This document shows, in pieces, positions 1 through 8,170 of a DNA stretch of 45,747 nucleotides (positions are counted from its first letter, which is position 1; every line of letters begins with the position of its first letter). The translations under genes and the position numbers were made by a program. Origin of the DNA: Fredinandcohnia onubensis (GTDB taxonomy: Bacteria; Bacillota; Bacilli; Bacillales; Bacillaceae_L). Below the pieces are notes generated by a model. It worked only from the letters and a program-made list of their open reading frames with translations, was not told the origin of the DNA and made no database searches. The DNA lies in contig NZ_JAPSKV010000020.1 in NCBI RefSeq assembly GCF_031181385.1, positions 1-45,747 of the forward strand. Reading direction: 5' to 3'.

Positions 1-11
1 CTTCATCATAG

Positions 12-127
12 TCTAGTGGCGATAGCGAAGAGGTCACACCCGTTCCCATACCGAACACGGAAGTTAAGCTCTTCAGCGCCGATGGTAGTTGGGGCATTGC
101 CCCTGTGAGAGTAGGACGTCGCTAGGC
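12..127 (+). rRNA. rrf: 5S ribosomal RNA
   Basis: The sequence contains the highly conserved Bacillus 5S core (GGTCACACCCGTTCCCAT, then CCGAACACGGAAGTTAAGC and GTGAGAGTAGGAC). The 5' TCTAGTGGCGA and 3' CGTCGCTAGGCT ends pair to form helix I, which sets the approximate boundaries. It is the last rRNA gene of an rRNA operon whose 16S and 23S genes would lie to the left of the window. Two tRNA genes follow. The ends could be off by one or two bases. Confidence 0.97.
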
Positions 128-283
128 TTAAATATTATTATCGCTGGGTGGAGCAACGAGCGTTGCATCATCGAAGTTACTGCGAGTTGTCCCGACGGAT
201 TAAGCTTCATGAATTAGCTTGCAGAGGAAGGGACAGTCAACAGCTAACTAAGCGCATAACAAAAACTATATATTTTCTATTAT

Positions 284-360
<77 letters not shown>

Positions 361-363
361 AAT

Positions 364-439
364 GGTCCCGTGGTGTAGCGGTTAACATGCCTGCCTGTCA
401 CGCAGGAGATCGCCGGTTCGATCCCGGTCGGGACCGCCA
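364..439 (+). tRNA. tRNA-Asp (anticodon GTC)
   Basis: A 76-nt cloverleaf with 7-bp acceptor stem GGTCCCG/CGGGACC, discriminator G and encoded CCA. The anticodon stem CCTGC/GCAGG encloses loop CTGTCAC with anticodon GTC, which reads GAC and GAT codons. The T arm contains GGTTCGATCC. It is the last gene of the rRNA-tRNA cluster and is followed by an intrinsic terminator. Confidence 0.97.
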
Positions 440-453
440 TTTATATATACACA

Positions 454-479
454 CGAAACTTTGTAGTTTCGTTTTTTTT
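454..479 (+). terminator. Intrinsic terminator of the rRNA-tRNA operon
   Basis: A 7-bp stem CGAAACT / AGTTTCG with a short loop is followed directly by a run of eight T. It lies 15 bases after tRNA-Asp and is well placed to end the rRNA/tRNA transcript. Confidence 0.85.
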
Positions 480-663
480 ATGGGAAAATTTAAATGTTTT
501 TGTTTTTGGATTAACCACAGTTAATAATGCTGTGTTTTTTTTGTATTTATTGAGTGAATATCTTATAACATTATTTATGTTTGATAAAATCTTATAATGG
601 AAAACCTAAACAAATAATATAGAGCTGCTTGCGGAAATTTTTCGTAACGCATTTAACGGAAGC

Positions 664-1140
664 TATGAAGTGGAAAGCTAGCAAAGAAAACGAATGAAAT
701 CCTCTTCATGAGGGTTATGAAAGGGAAAGCTAGCAAAAAAAACAAATGATAATCCTCTTCATAAGGGTTATGAAGGGGAAAGCGAGCAAAGAAAACGAAT
801 GAAATCCTCTTCATAATGGTTATGAAAGGGAACGCTAGCAAAGAATACTATCGAAATCCTCTTCATGAGAGATGAAGAACCGAACGCAGCAAGAATACTA
901 GTAAAAAGTCCTTCATAAAGCTGATGAAAGCCCGAACGTAGCGAAAACTCCAAAGCAAAGTCCTTCATCAATCTGATGAAAGCCCGAACGTAGCGAAAAC
1001 TCCAAAGCAAAGTCCTTCATCAAGCAAATGAAGGCCCGAAGACAGCAAGACCCCCAAAGCAAAGTCCTTCATCAAGCAAATGAAATCCCAAACCCAGCGT
1101 GACCCCCAATCAAAAGTCCTTCATCAGTATTATGAAGGAT
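664..1140. repeat. 52-bp tandem repeat array, about ten units, each with a small hairpin
   Basis: The stretch 480-1240 contains no credible gene. From 664 on, the motif (T/G/A)ATGAA recurs at 664, 716, 769, 821, 871, 923, 975, 1027, 1079 and 1131, a period of 50-53, mostly 52. Each unit pairs CTTCAT with a following ATGAAG or ATGAAA seven to eleven bases later, so each can form a small stem-loop. Left units share AAAGCTAGCAAAGAAAAC; right units share CCCGAACGTAGCGAAAACTC, so two subfamilies are visible. Minus-strand reading frames here are by-products of the repetition, since the period is not a multiple of three. Function is unknown. Confidence 0.9.
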
Positions 1141-1247
1141 CAACCCCAAAGTAACGATCCCCCACCTATCTCACTAAACTACCAATTTTTTTTCTTTTTT
1201 TGCTGATTTTGTTGAAATACGGTAAACTTATAATGATGTACTAAGGT

Positions 1248-1275
1248 CCTTAGGAGTTGTCCTAAGGCTTTTTTT
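1248..1275 (+). terminator. Strong hairpin with T-run just upstream of thiL
   Basis: A perfect 8-bp stem CCTTAGGA / TCCTAAGG with loop GTTG is followed by C and seven T. A TATAAT box lies at 1229-1234, just upstream, although no good -35 sits 16-18 bp before it. If that box is a real -10, the hairpin lies in the thiL leader and could act as an attenuator. Otherwise it simply stops read-through from the repeat region. The preceding CTAAGG (1241-1246) could compete for the 5' arm. Confidence 0.75.
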
Positions 1276-1322
1276 ACTACTTGTATTTTATAGTTTCTTT
1301 TGACTTTATAGGAGTGACGTTA

Positions 1323-2339
1323 ATGGCTTTGCAGGACGAGTTTCACTTTATTGACCAAATTAAACCAAAGCGTGTTGCCCAATCCGGACTAATTGCAGGT
1401 ATTGGTGATGATGCCGCGCTGTTTCGTCCAACACCAGGTATGGAACAAATCATCTGCATGGATACGATGGTAGAGGGTGTTCATTTTACTTCTCAAACAA
1501 TGGATCCTTTTCAAGTGGGTTATAAGGCATTGGCTGTTAACATTAGTGATATTGCAGCGATGGGTGGAATCCCTACCTACTATTTAGTTTCGATTGCAAT
1601 TCCAAAGGATTGGAAAGAAACAGATTTGTTATCGATTTATGAAGGTATGGCAATGCTAGCAGATAGGTACGATATGGATTTAATTGGAGGCGATACGGTT
1701 TCAATTGCTGAAACGTTAGTTATTACGGTGACTGTTCTAGGTGAAGTTGAGAAAGGTACCCATCTATTACGAAGCCATGCACAGCCAGGAGATATTGTTT
1801 TTGTTACGGGAACTTTAGGGGATTCTGCTGCTGGTTTGAATTTATTATTACATAATGGTAAGGATCATTCTTTTACTGAGACAGAGAAAGCACTAATCCA
1901 CAAACATCAGTATCCGAAACCGAGAGTGGAAATTGGTAGATTATTATCAACGTTACAAAGAGTTTCGTTGAATGATATTAGTGATGGTTTAGCAAGTGAA
2001 ACAAATGAGATTGCAAAAGCTAGTGGTGTCACTTTACTAATAGATGAACATAAAATCCCATTCAGTGAAGCCATTTTAAATCAATATAAAGACCGTGCTC
2101 TTGAGTTTGCGTTATATGGTGGAGAGGACTTTGAATTGATTGGAACTATGGCTCCATCAGATTGGGATATACTAGAGAAAAAAGCAAAAAAACATGGTTA
2201 TGCCCTTTCAATAATTGGGACTGTCTCGGAAGGTGGTCCTGCTGTATTTTTGAATCGAGGCGGGGAATCTCATAAGCTTGAGATGAAGGGGTATAATCAC
2301 TTTAACTCTATTCAGCAGAATCCCAACTCCGAGAAGTAG
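1323..2339 (+). CDS. thiL: Thiamine-monophosphate kinase ThiL
   Basis: ThiL phosphorylates thiamine monophosphate to thiamine diphosphate with ATP, the last step of cofactor synthesis, in the cytosol. The 338-aa product has the PurM/ThiL-family N-terminal glycine-acidic motif GIGDDAALF, the metal-binding segment MDTMVEGVHF, the ISDIAAMGG motif and the later SDGLASE and GGEDFEL motifs of the C-terminal half. I chose ATG 1323 because AGGAG lies 8 bases upstream; the frame stays open to a TTG at 1281, but that overlaps the hairpin region. It heads the cluster with tsaE-tsaB-rimI-tsaD, the B. subtilis order (ydiA-ydiB...), but is separated from tsaE by a repeat element. Confidence 0.95.
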   Translation: MALQDEFHFIDQIKPKRVAQSGLIAGIGDDAALFRPTPGMEQIICMDTMVEGVHFTSQTMDPFQVGYKALAVNISDIAAMGGIPTYYLVSIAIPKDWKETDLLSIYEGMAMLADRYDMDLIGGDTVSIAETLVITVTVLGEVEKGTHLLRSHAQPGDIVFVTGTLGDSAAGLNLLLHNGKDHSFTETEKALIHKHQYPKPRVEIGRLLSTLQRVSLNDISDGLASETNEIAKASGVTLLIDEHKIPFSEAILNQYKDRALEFALYGGEDFELIGTMAPSDWDILEKKAKKHGYALSIIGTVSEGGPAVFLNRGGESHKLEMKGYNHFNSIQQNPNSEK

Positions 2340-2379
2340 TATGTAAAAAGTGTACGATTTAGGCAGGGATTTAACTCAG

Positions 2380-2484
2380 CTGAATAAAGTTAAGGCCTCC
2401 GGCGGATGCCACGATTTTTCAAAGGAAATTTTTTGAGCTTGCTCAAAAAAAATCAGGCGCAAATACGCCAAGGCGCATTTGATG
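2380..2484. repeat. Dispersed hairpin element, copy 1 (thiL-tsaE gap)
   Basis: This segment, starting CTGAATAAAGTT and containing CCTCCGGCGGATGCCACG, is nearly identical to 5485-5589. It holds two hairpins: TGAGC-TT-GCTCA flanked by T and A runs, and CAAATACGCC / GGCGCATTTG. The first hairpin differs from copy 2 by a compensating pair change (T-A here, C-G there). It fills most of the gap between thiL and tsaE and ends a few bases before the tsaE ribosome binding site. It contains no plausible gene. Confidence 0.85.
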
Positions 2485-2500
2485 AAGTAAGGTGGAATAT

Positions 2501-2959
2501 ATGAAAAAATTTGAGTTTATTACGAATACACCTGATGAAACGGGGAGTTTTTCATATCGCTTGGCCGAAAAGCTTGGACCTGGTGATGTGTTAACTCTTG
2601 AGGGTGATTTAGGGGCAGGAAAAACAACGTTTACCAAAGGTCTTGCCAAAGGACTTGGCATTACTAGAACGGTAAACAGTCCAACCTTTACAATAATAAA
2701 GGAATACCAAGGGAGAATCCCGTTGTATCATATGGATGTGTATCGTTTGGAGCACAGTGATGAAGACCTTGGTTTTGATGAATATTTTGATGGCGAGGGT
2801 GTGACTGTTGTTGAATGGGCACATCTTATCGAAGACCGGTTGCCTAAGGAACGTCTCACCATTAGGATTGAACACCAAGGGGATACGAAACGTAAGATTA
2901 CGGTGATACCAATAGGGGAAAGGTATCAACATTTATGTGAGGAGTTATTTAGCGAATGA
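2501..2959 (+). CDS. tsaE: tRNA threonylcarbamoyladenosine biosynthesis ATPase TsaE
   Basis: TsaE is the ATPase that works with TsaB and TsaD in making t6A37, the universal modification of ANN-decoding tRNAs. The 152-aa product has the P-loop GDLGAGKT at residues 35-42, then NSPTFTIIKEY and the conserved MDVYRL and VVEWAHLIEDRLP segments of the family. Start ATG 2501 has AAGGTGG five bases upstream; a GTG at 2492 lies inside that site and is less likely. The stop overlaps the tsaB start by four bases, indicating translational coupling. Confidence 0.95.
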   Translation: MKKFEFITNTPDETGSFSYRLAEKLGPGDVLTLEGDLGAGKTTFTKGLAKGLGITRTVNSPTFTIIKEYQGRIPLYHMDVYRLEHSDEDLGFDEYFDGEGVTVVEWAHLIEDRLPKERLTIRIEHQGDTKRKITVIPIGERYQHLCEELFSE

Positions 2960-3648
2960 AAGTGTTAGCTATAGATACATCCAATTATGTATTGGGAGTT
3001 GCAATTGTGGATGAGGAGAAGGTAATTGGTGAGGTGATTACAAATCTGCCAAAAAACCATTCTGTCCGCGTAATGCCTACAATTGAGCAGTTAATGAAGG
3101 AATGTGGGATTAAGCCAAAGGAGCTTGAAAGAATCGTTGTCGCGATGGGCCCTGGTTCTTATACGGGTGTAAGAATTGGAGTAACGATCGCGAAAACACT
3201 CGCATGGTCATTGCAGATTCCTTTAGTGGGTGTTTCAAGTTTAGAAGTCGTGGCAGCCAATGGTCGGAATTTTAATGGATTCATTTCGCCATTGTTTGAT
3301 GCCAGACGTGGACAAGTGTATACAGGGCTTTATCAATATGAAGGAAACAGGCTAACCTGTGTTGAAGAAGATAAAATTATTTTATTAGCAGATTGGCTAG
3401 AAGTGCTTAAAAAGAGGGAGACGCCGGTTCTTTTTATCGGTAATGATCTAGTTATCCACAAGGAACAGATAGAAACAGATTTAGAGCAATTCGCATATGT
3501 TGCACCATATACAGATTGGAATCCGAGACCAAGTGAGTTGGCTGTATTAGGGATGGAGAAAGCGCCTGTAGATGTTCATACATTTGTGCCAAATTACATA
3601 CGTTTGGCAGAGGCGGAGGCGAATTGGTTAGGGAAGAGGCAGGGGTAA
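2956..3648 (+). CDS. tsaB: tRNA threonylcarbamoyladenosine biosynthesis protein TsaB
   Basis: TsaB is the non-catalytic ASKHA-fold partner of TsaD in the t6A complex. The 230-aa product begins MKVLAIDTSN, a typical phosphate-1 motif, and contains the conserved GPGSYTGVRIG segment and LFDARRGQVY. Length matches the family (about 230 aa). It overlaps tsaE by four bases (ATGA), with GAGGAG upstream, and is followed within three bases by rimI, so tsaE-tsaB-rimI-tsaD form one tight operon. Confidence 0.95.
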   Translation: MKVLAIDTSNYVLGVAIVDEEKVIGEVITNLPKNHSVRVMPTIEQLMKECGIKPKELERIVVAMGPGSYTGVRIGVTIAKTLAWSLQIPLVGVSSLEVVAANGRNFNGFISPLFDARRGQVYTGLYQYEGNRLTCVEEDKIILLADWLEVLKKRETPVLFIGNDLVIHKEQIETDLEQFAYVAPYTDWNPRPSELAVLGMEKAPVDVHTFVPNYIRLAEAEANWLGKRQG

Positions 3649-3650
3649 GA

Positions 3651-4118
3651 ATGGAAGAGATCATCAAACAACAAATTTTGTTTCGTTTCATGACGGTAGA
3701 CGATATTGATGGTGTGATGAAGGTTGAGACTTCAGCATTTACAGTACCTTGGAAGAGGGAAGCATTTTATAATGAGCTTGTTCATAATCAGTTTGCAAAA
3801 TATATTGTCATGACTGATAACGATCAAGTGATTGGATATTGTGGAATGTGGCTTATTTTGGATGAGGCCCATATTACCAATATTGCGGTTCTTCCTGAAT
3901 ACAGAGGGAGAAAGCTTGGGGAAGCTTTACTTATGCAGGCGAAGCTTTTAGCGATGCAGCACCAGGCTGCTACGATGACGCTTGAAGTAAGAGTGTCCAA
4001 TCATGTTGCTCAAAACCTCTATAAAAAATTAGGATTTAAGCCTGGTGGGATCCGAAAAAATTACTATACAGACAATAATGAAGACGCGTTAGTTATGTGG
4101 GTGAATTTAAATGAGTGA
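3651..4118 (+). CDS. rimI: Ribosomal-protein-alanine N-acetyltransferase RimI
   Basis: A GNAT-family acetyltransferase of 155 aa. RimI acetylates the N-terminal alanine of ribosomal protein S18 in E. coli; the substrate in bacilli is inferred. The acetyl-CoA loop is visible as [15 protein letters not shown], preceded by ITNIAV and followed by [19 protein letters not shown], the classic RimI signature. ATG 3651, with AGGGG five bases upstream, is preferred over TTG 3624, which lies inside tsaB. It overlaps tsaD by eight bases. Confidence 0.93.
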   Translation: MEEIIKQQILFRFMTVDDIDGVMKVETSAFTVPWKREAFYNELVHNQFAKYIVMTDNDQVIGYCGMWLILDEAHITNIAVLPEYRGRKLGEALLMQAKLLAMQHQAATMTLEVRVSNHVAQNLYKKLGFKPGGIRKNYYTDNNEDALVMWVNLNE

Positions 4119-5127
4119 TAACCAAATAATCATGGGGATTGAAACGAGCTGTGATGAGACGGCTGTTTCAATTATACAAAATGGACGAGAAATTTTATCA
4201 AATGTTGTAGCATCTCAAATCGAAAGTCATAAACGCTTCGGCGGAGTCGTTCCAGAGATCGCATCAAGGCACCATGTTGAAGCTATTACACTGGTAATTG
4301 AAGAAGCTTTAAAGCAGGCTGAAAAGAGTTTTGAGGATATAGATGGTATTGCAGTGACGGAGGGCCCTGGTTTAGTAGGAGCATTGTTAATAGGTGTCAA
4401 CGCTGCAAAAGCGGTAGCTTTTGCCCACGATATTCCTCTATTAGGAGTCCACCATATAGCAGGTCATATTTATGCAAATCGATTGGTTGAGGAGCTGGAG
4501 TTTCCATTGTTGGCATTGGTTGTTTCTGGCGGACATACAGAGCTTGTCTACATGGAGGAGCATGCTTCTTTTAAAGTGATTGGGGAAACAAGGGATGATG
4601 CTGCTGGTGAGGCGTATGACAAGGTGGCTAGAACACTTAACCTTCCATACCCAGGCGGGCCTCACATTGATCGACTTGCACATGAGGGAACAGCAACGAT
4701 CGATTTACCGAGAGCTTGGCTAGAAGAGGATTCTTACGATTTTAGTTTTAGTGGTTTAAAATCAGCTGTTATTAACACACTTCATAATGCAGAGCAACGC
4801 GGGGAAATCATAGATCCGAAGAATCTAGCAGCAAGCTTTCAGGAAAGTGTGATCGATGTCTTAGTGACAAAGACATTGAAGGCAACTAAAGAATATAAGG
4901 TAAAACAGGTGTTACTAGCAGGTGGGGTTGCGGCAAATAAAGGGCTTCGTGCAGCTTTAGAGAATGCATTTTCAGATAAGCCAGAGGTTAAACTCATTAT
5001 TCCTCCACTTTCATTATGTACAGATAACGCTGCAATGATTGCTGCAGTTGGTAGTGTGTTATACGAAAAAGGGAAGCGTTCATCTTACGCATTGAATGCA
5101 AATCCTGGATTAGATATTGAAAGATAG
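4111..5127 (+). CDS. tsaD: tRNA N6-adenosine threonylcarbamoyltransferase TsaD
   Basis: TsaD (Gcp/YdiE) transfers the threonylcarbamoyl group from threonylcarbamoyl-AMP to A37 of tRNA, together with TsaB and TsaE. The 338-aa product has the ASKHA phosphate motif [13 protein letters not shown] at residues 8-20, the metal ligands HHIAGH (H115, H119 region), the SGGHTEL motif and the C-terminal CTDNAAMIA with the metal-binding aspartate. It starts at ATG 4111, overlapping rimI, and an intrinsic terminator follows the stop, so it ends the operon. Confidence 0.97.
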   Translation: MSDNQIIMGIETSCDETAVSIIQNGREILSNVVASQIESHKRFGGVVPEIASRHHVEAITLVIEEALKQAEKSFEDIDGIAVTEGPGLVGALLIGVNAAKAVAFAHDIPLLGVHHIAGHIYANRLVEELEFPLLALVVSGGHTELVYMEEHASFKVIGETRDDAAGEAYDKVARTLNLPYPGGPHIDRLAHEGTATIDLPRAWLEEDSYDFSFSGLKSAVINTLHNAEQRGEIIDPKNLAASFQESVIDVLVTKTLKATKEYKVKQVLLAGGVAANKGLRAALENAFSDKPEVKLIIPPLSLCTDNAAMIAAVGSVLYEKGKRSSYALNANPGLDIER

Positions 5128-5128
5128 T

Positions 5129-5161
5129 AAAAAAGTCCTCTTTTAAAAAGGGGGCTTTTTT
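5129..5161 (+). terminator. Intrinsic terminator of the tsa operon
   Basis: Just after tsaD, AAAAAAGTCCTCTTTT pairs with AAAAGGGGGCTTTTTT (with a mismatch), ending in a run of six T. Its position immediately after the stop codon fits termination of the thiL/tsa transcript. Confidence 0.8.
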
Positions 5162-5297
5162 GTTGATAAATAATCCACAAAAACACAGGTTTTGTGGAAA
5201 ACTAGTAAAAAGTCTTGAAATAACTAATGTGCATTTGTGGACATTTTATGTGGATAAGTCTGTTGATAAGTGTGGATAATGTGGATAACGTGGATAA
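5161..5297. promoter_or_regulatory. DnaA-box cluster in the tsaD-ydiF gap
   Basis: Three perfect DnaA boxes (TGTGGATAA, reverse of TTATCCACA) lie at 5249-5257, 5271-5279 and 5280-5288. One-mismatch boxes lie at 5161, 5171 (opposite orientation), 5193, 5261 and 5289. The last three are contiguous 9-mers, and four sit within 37 bp. In B. subtilis a DnaA-binding cluster is known in the equivalent gcp-ydiF interval and takes part in titrating or regulating initiator DnaA. The same role here is inferred from position and box content. Confidence 0.85.
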
Positions 5298-5334
5298 CAT
5301 AGTGTATAACTATATTTTTTTGCAGTAAATGATC

Positions 5335-5373
5335 AAAAAATATCCCCATTCTAAAAATTATAGATGGGGATAT
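5335..5373 (-). terminator. Terminator for leftward ydiF transcription
   Basis: A perfect 10-bp stem ATATCCCCAT / ATGGGGATAT is followed on the minus strand by a run of six T. It lies about 220 bases past the ydiF stop, with the dispersed hairpin element in between. Confidence 0.7.
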
Positions 5374-5484
5374 CTTCATTTTATTGATAGGTGTAAAGTT
5401 CTAGACTTTATTCAGTTAAATTTACCCACTAAAAGAAGTTGGATACAGTAAGATTAATCAATTAAATTGCGGTTTTAATTTCGA

Positions 5485-5589
5485 CTGAATAAAGTTAGCC
5501 TCCGGCGGATGCCACGATTTTTCAATGGAAGTTTTTCGAGCTTGCTCGAAAAAAATCGGGCGCAAATACGCCAAGGCGTATTTGAATTA
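5485..5589. repeat. Dispersed hairpin element, copy 2 (3' of ydiF)
   Basis: This is the second copy of the element at 2380-2484, in the same orientation on the + strand. Its hairpins are perfect: CGAGC-TT-GCTCG extended by T/A runs (5532-5553), and CAAATACGCC / GGCGTATTTG (5563-5584). The T-run arms make the first hairpin terminator-like in both directions. A separate ACTTTATTCAG at 5405-5415 is an inverted copy of the element's left end. The element ends two bases from the ydiF stop. Confidence 0.85.
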
Positions 5590-5590
5590 G

Positions 5591-7525
5591 TTATCCACTA
5601 ATTTCGTGGAGAGACTCCCATTCCTCCATGAGAGTTTCAAGTTTCGTAGAGGCTTTTTCGTTTTCTTCATTAATTCGTTGAACTTCCTCATGGTTTTGAT
5701 AGACTTCTGGATCACAGAGAAGCTGTTCGTTTTCTTCGATTTTCTCTTCTATTGTGGAAATTTCCAACTCAATTTCTTCGATTCTACGTTTTCTTTGACG
5801 CTCAAGCTTCTTTAATTGTTTTTCTTGTTCATACGATGTTTTTTCTTGGACCACTTCACGTTTGATGTTCTTTGACTCTTGGGCTTCAAGTCTTGCAAGT
5901 TCCTCCATTTCAAACTTCTTTTCAAGGTGGTAATCATAATCACCCAAGTATTCTGTGAGTCCTTCACTGGATAACTCAAACACTTTTGTTGCAATGCGGT
6001 TGATAAAATATCGGTCATGGGAAACAAAAAGGATTGTCCCGGGATAATCGATTAAAGCATTTTCAAGTACTTCCTTGCTATCGAGGTCTAAGTGGTTGGT
6101 AGGCTCGTCAAGAATGAGAAAGTTTGATTTCTCCATCATTAGCTTCGATAGGGCAAGTCTTGCTTTCTCTCCACCACTTAAGGTTGAAACGGTTTTTAAC
6201 ACATCATCCCCTGAAAAGAGAAAGTTCCCAAGAACCGTACGGATTTCTTTTTCAGATTTAAGGGGGTATTCATCCCATAATTCATTTAATACCCGTTTGT
6301 TCGAGGTGAGGTCCGCCTGTTGTTGGTCATAATAACCGATGGTCACATGTGAACCAAAGCGAAATGTTCCATCTACGTTGTCGAGTTTTTCAATAATTGC
6401 TTTTAATAAGGTTGATTTCCCGATTCCGTTTGGACCCACTAATGCGATGCTATCTTCACGGTAAATATTAAAATTGATATTTTTAATAATCGGTTTGTCT
6501 TTTTCATACGAAACGGTGATATCTTTTGCACTTAGTACGTCATTTCCACTTTGTCTTTCAATTTCAAATCGGAAGGAAGCTGATTTTTCATCACCTAACG
6601 GCCTGTCCATTAGCTCCATTCTTTCAAGCTGCTTTCGTCTACTTTGGGCACGCTTGGTGGTTGAAGCCCGAACTAGGTTTTTGGCGATGAAATCTTTTAG
6701 TTTTTCGACTTCTTCCTGTTGTTTTTCATATTTTTTCAGCTCAAGCTCATAGTTTTCAGCCTTGAGTTTTAAATAGTTGCTATAGTTGCCGACATATCTC
6801 GTACTTGTGTGTCTTGAAATTTCATAGACTTGGTTGACCACTTTATCAAGGAAGTAACGATCATGGGATACGATTAACAGTGCACCAGGGTATCCTTGTA
6901 GATATTGTTCAAGCCACGTTAGCGTGCTGATATCAAGGTGGTTTGTTGGCTCGTCCAAGATTAACAAGTCAGGCTTGGTTAGTAGTAGTTTACAAAGGGC
7001 AAGGCGTGTTTTTTGACCACCGCTTAAGCTCGATATTTTGGTTTGGTAGTCTTCTTCTGTAAAATTAAAACCATGTAGAATTGATCGAATATCAGCTTCG
7101 TATTGATAGCCGCCCTTTTCCTTAAAATCAACCTGCAGCTGATCATATTCTTCGAGTAATTTCTGGTAATCAACCGGATTTTCAAAGAGGGATGGGTCTC
7201 CCATTTTAACCTCTAGGTTTCTGAGGTCTTTTTCAAGCTTTTGTAAGGATGCAAAAACAGTTAGCATTTCCTCCCAGATGGTGAGATTTGATTCAAGCCC
7301 TGTGTTTTGGGCGAGGTAATCAATGGTAACACTTTTCGGCTTGATAATTTCTCCGCCATCATGAGACATATAGCCGGCAATAATTTTTAAAAGCGTTGAT
7401 TTTCCAGCACCGTTTCGTCCAACGATAGCAATACGGTCACGAGTTTGTACTTCTAATTTTATATTCGATAAAATAAGATCAGCAGCAAAATATTTCTTGA
7501 GCTGATTAACTTGTAGTAAAATCAT
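5591..7525 (-). CDS. ydiF: ABC-F family ATP-binding protein YdiF
   Basis: A 644-aa soluble twin-ATPase of the ABC-F class, proteins that bind ribosomes and have no membrane domain. The first ATPase domain has Walker A GRNGAGKS (residues 36-43), signature LSGGQ and DEPTNHLD; the second has GPNGIGKS, LSGGE and another DEPTNHLD. Between them lies the charged linker typical of ABC-F, and the C-terminal ~80 residues form a Glu/Lys-rich coiled coil (from about residue 560). Length and the position next to tsaD match B. subtilis YdiF. Its cellular role (translation factor or resistance) cannot be told from sequence. Confidence 0.93.
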   Translation of the reverse strand: MILLQVNQLKKYFAADLILSNIKLEVQTRDRIAIVGRNGAGKSTLLKIIAGYMSHDGGEIIKPKSVTIDYLAQNTGLESNLTIWEEMLTVFASLQKLEKDLRNLEVKMGDPSLFENPVDYQKLLEEYDQLQVDFKEKGGYQYEADIRSILHGFNFTEEDYQTKISSLSGGQKTRLALCKLLLTKPDLLILDEPTNHLDISTLTWLEQYLQGYPGALLIVSHDRYFLDKVVNQVYEISRHTSTRYVGNYSNYLKLKAENYELELKKYEKQQEEVEKLKDFIAKNLVRASTTKRAQSRRKQLERMELMDRPLGDEKSASFRFEIERQSGNDVLSAKDITVSYEKDKPIIKNINFNIYREDSIALVGPNGIGKSTLLKAIIEKLDNVDGTFRFGSHVTIGYYDQQQADLTSNKRVLNELWDEYPLKSEKEIRTVLGNFLFSGDDVLKTVSTLSGGEKARLALSKLMMEKSNFLILDEPTNHLDLDSKEVLENALIDYPGTILFVSHDRYFINRIATKVFELSSEGLTEYLGDYDYHLEKKFEMEELARLEAQESKNIKREVVQEKTSYEQEKQLKKLERQRKRRIEEIELEISTIEEKIEENEQLLCDPEVYQNHEEVQRINEENEKASTKLETLMEEWESLHEISG

Positions 7526-7659
7526 GTTATTTCACCTCTTGTTTCTATCAACAGTGTATCTTATATTATCTAATTAGAGCAACTGCAATGATATTGTTCA
7601 CAGATGTATCAAAGACAGATGTGATAAAATAGTGTATAGTTTATGGGAGGGTTTGTTTT

Positions 7660-8142
7660 ATGTCATCATTTACCCATTTTAATGAGCAAGGTCGTGCCAA
7701 GATGGTCGACATTACGGAAAAGTCAGATACTGTCCGTACAGCAATTGCAAAATCAAGTATTACTGTAAATAAAATCATTTATGAGCAAATAATAAATAAT
7801 GAGGTTAGTAAGGGAGATGTCCTTGCTGTTTCTCAGGTTGCTGGAATTATGGCAGCTAAAAAGACGTCGGAGTTAATTCCGATGTGTCATCCATTGGCAT
7901 TAAAAGGCGTTGATATACGTTTTAGCTGGACGACCCAAGACGAATATGTTTTACATATCACGGTTTCAGTTAAAACAAAGGGCAGTACAGGTGTCGAAAT
8001 GGAAGCACTTACTGCTGCATCTGTTTGTGCGCTAACTGTGTACGATATGTGTAAAGCGGTTGATAAAGGAATGGTCATTGGACCAACTTATTTGGCTGAA
8101 AAAACGGGTGGAAAGAACGGAGATTTTAAAAGGGAGCTATAG
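7660..8142 (+). CDS. moaC: Cyclic pyranopterin monophosphate synthase MoaC
   Basis: MoaC converts the MoaA product to cyclic pyranopterin monophosphate, an early step in molybdenum cofactor synthesis. The 160-aa product shows the family blocks MVDITEK near the N-terminus, [10 protein letters not shown] in the middle and [19 protein letters not shown] followed by MCKAVDKGM, which carries the catalytic Asp/Lys region. GGGAGG lies upstream of ATG 7660. rex follows 28 bases later, as in B. subtilis. No other molybdopterin genes are in the window. Confidence 0.96.
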   Translation: MSSFTHFNEQGRAKMVDITEKSDTVRTAIAKSSITVNKIIYEQIINNEVSKGDVLAVSQVAGIMAAKKTSELIPMCHPLALKGVDIRFSWTTQDEYVLHITVSVKTKGSTGVEMEALTAASVCALTVYDMCKAVDKGMVIGPTYLAEKTGGKNGDFKREL

Positions 8143-8170
8143 TTAGTTCCAGGTTAGTGGAGGAATTAAG

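Noticed and set aside
653-1010. Two minus-strand open frames with repeated peptides in the 52-bp repeat array
   Set aside because: They arise from the DNA repeat itself; the period is not a multiple of three, they lack ribosome binding sites, and the repeated peptides shift between frames.
664-1140. CRISPR array
   Set aside because: Hairpin-bearing units at regular spacing suggested it, but the would-be spacers are themselves repeated and the units drift; no cas genes are present.
7560-7655. Rex operator upstream of moaC-rex
   Set aside because: A TTGTTCACAG segment hints at the half-site, but there is no matching second half at proper spacing.
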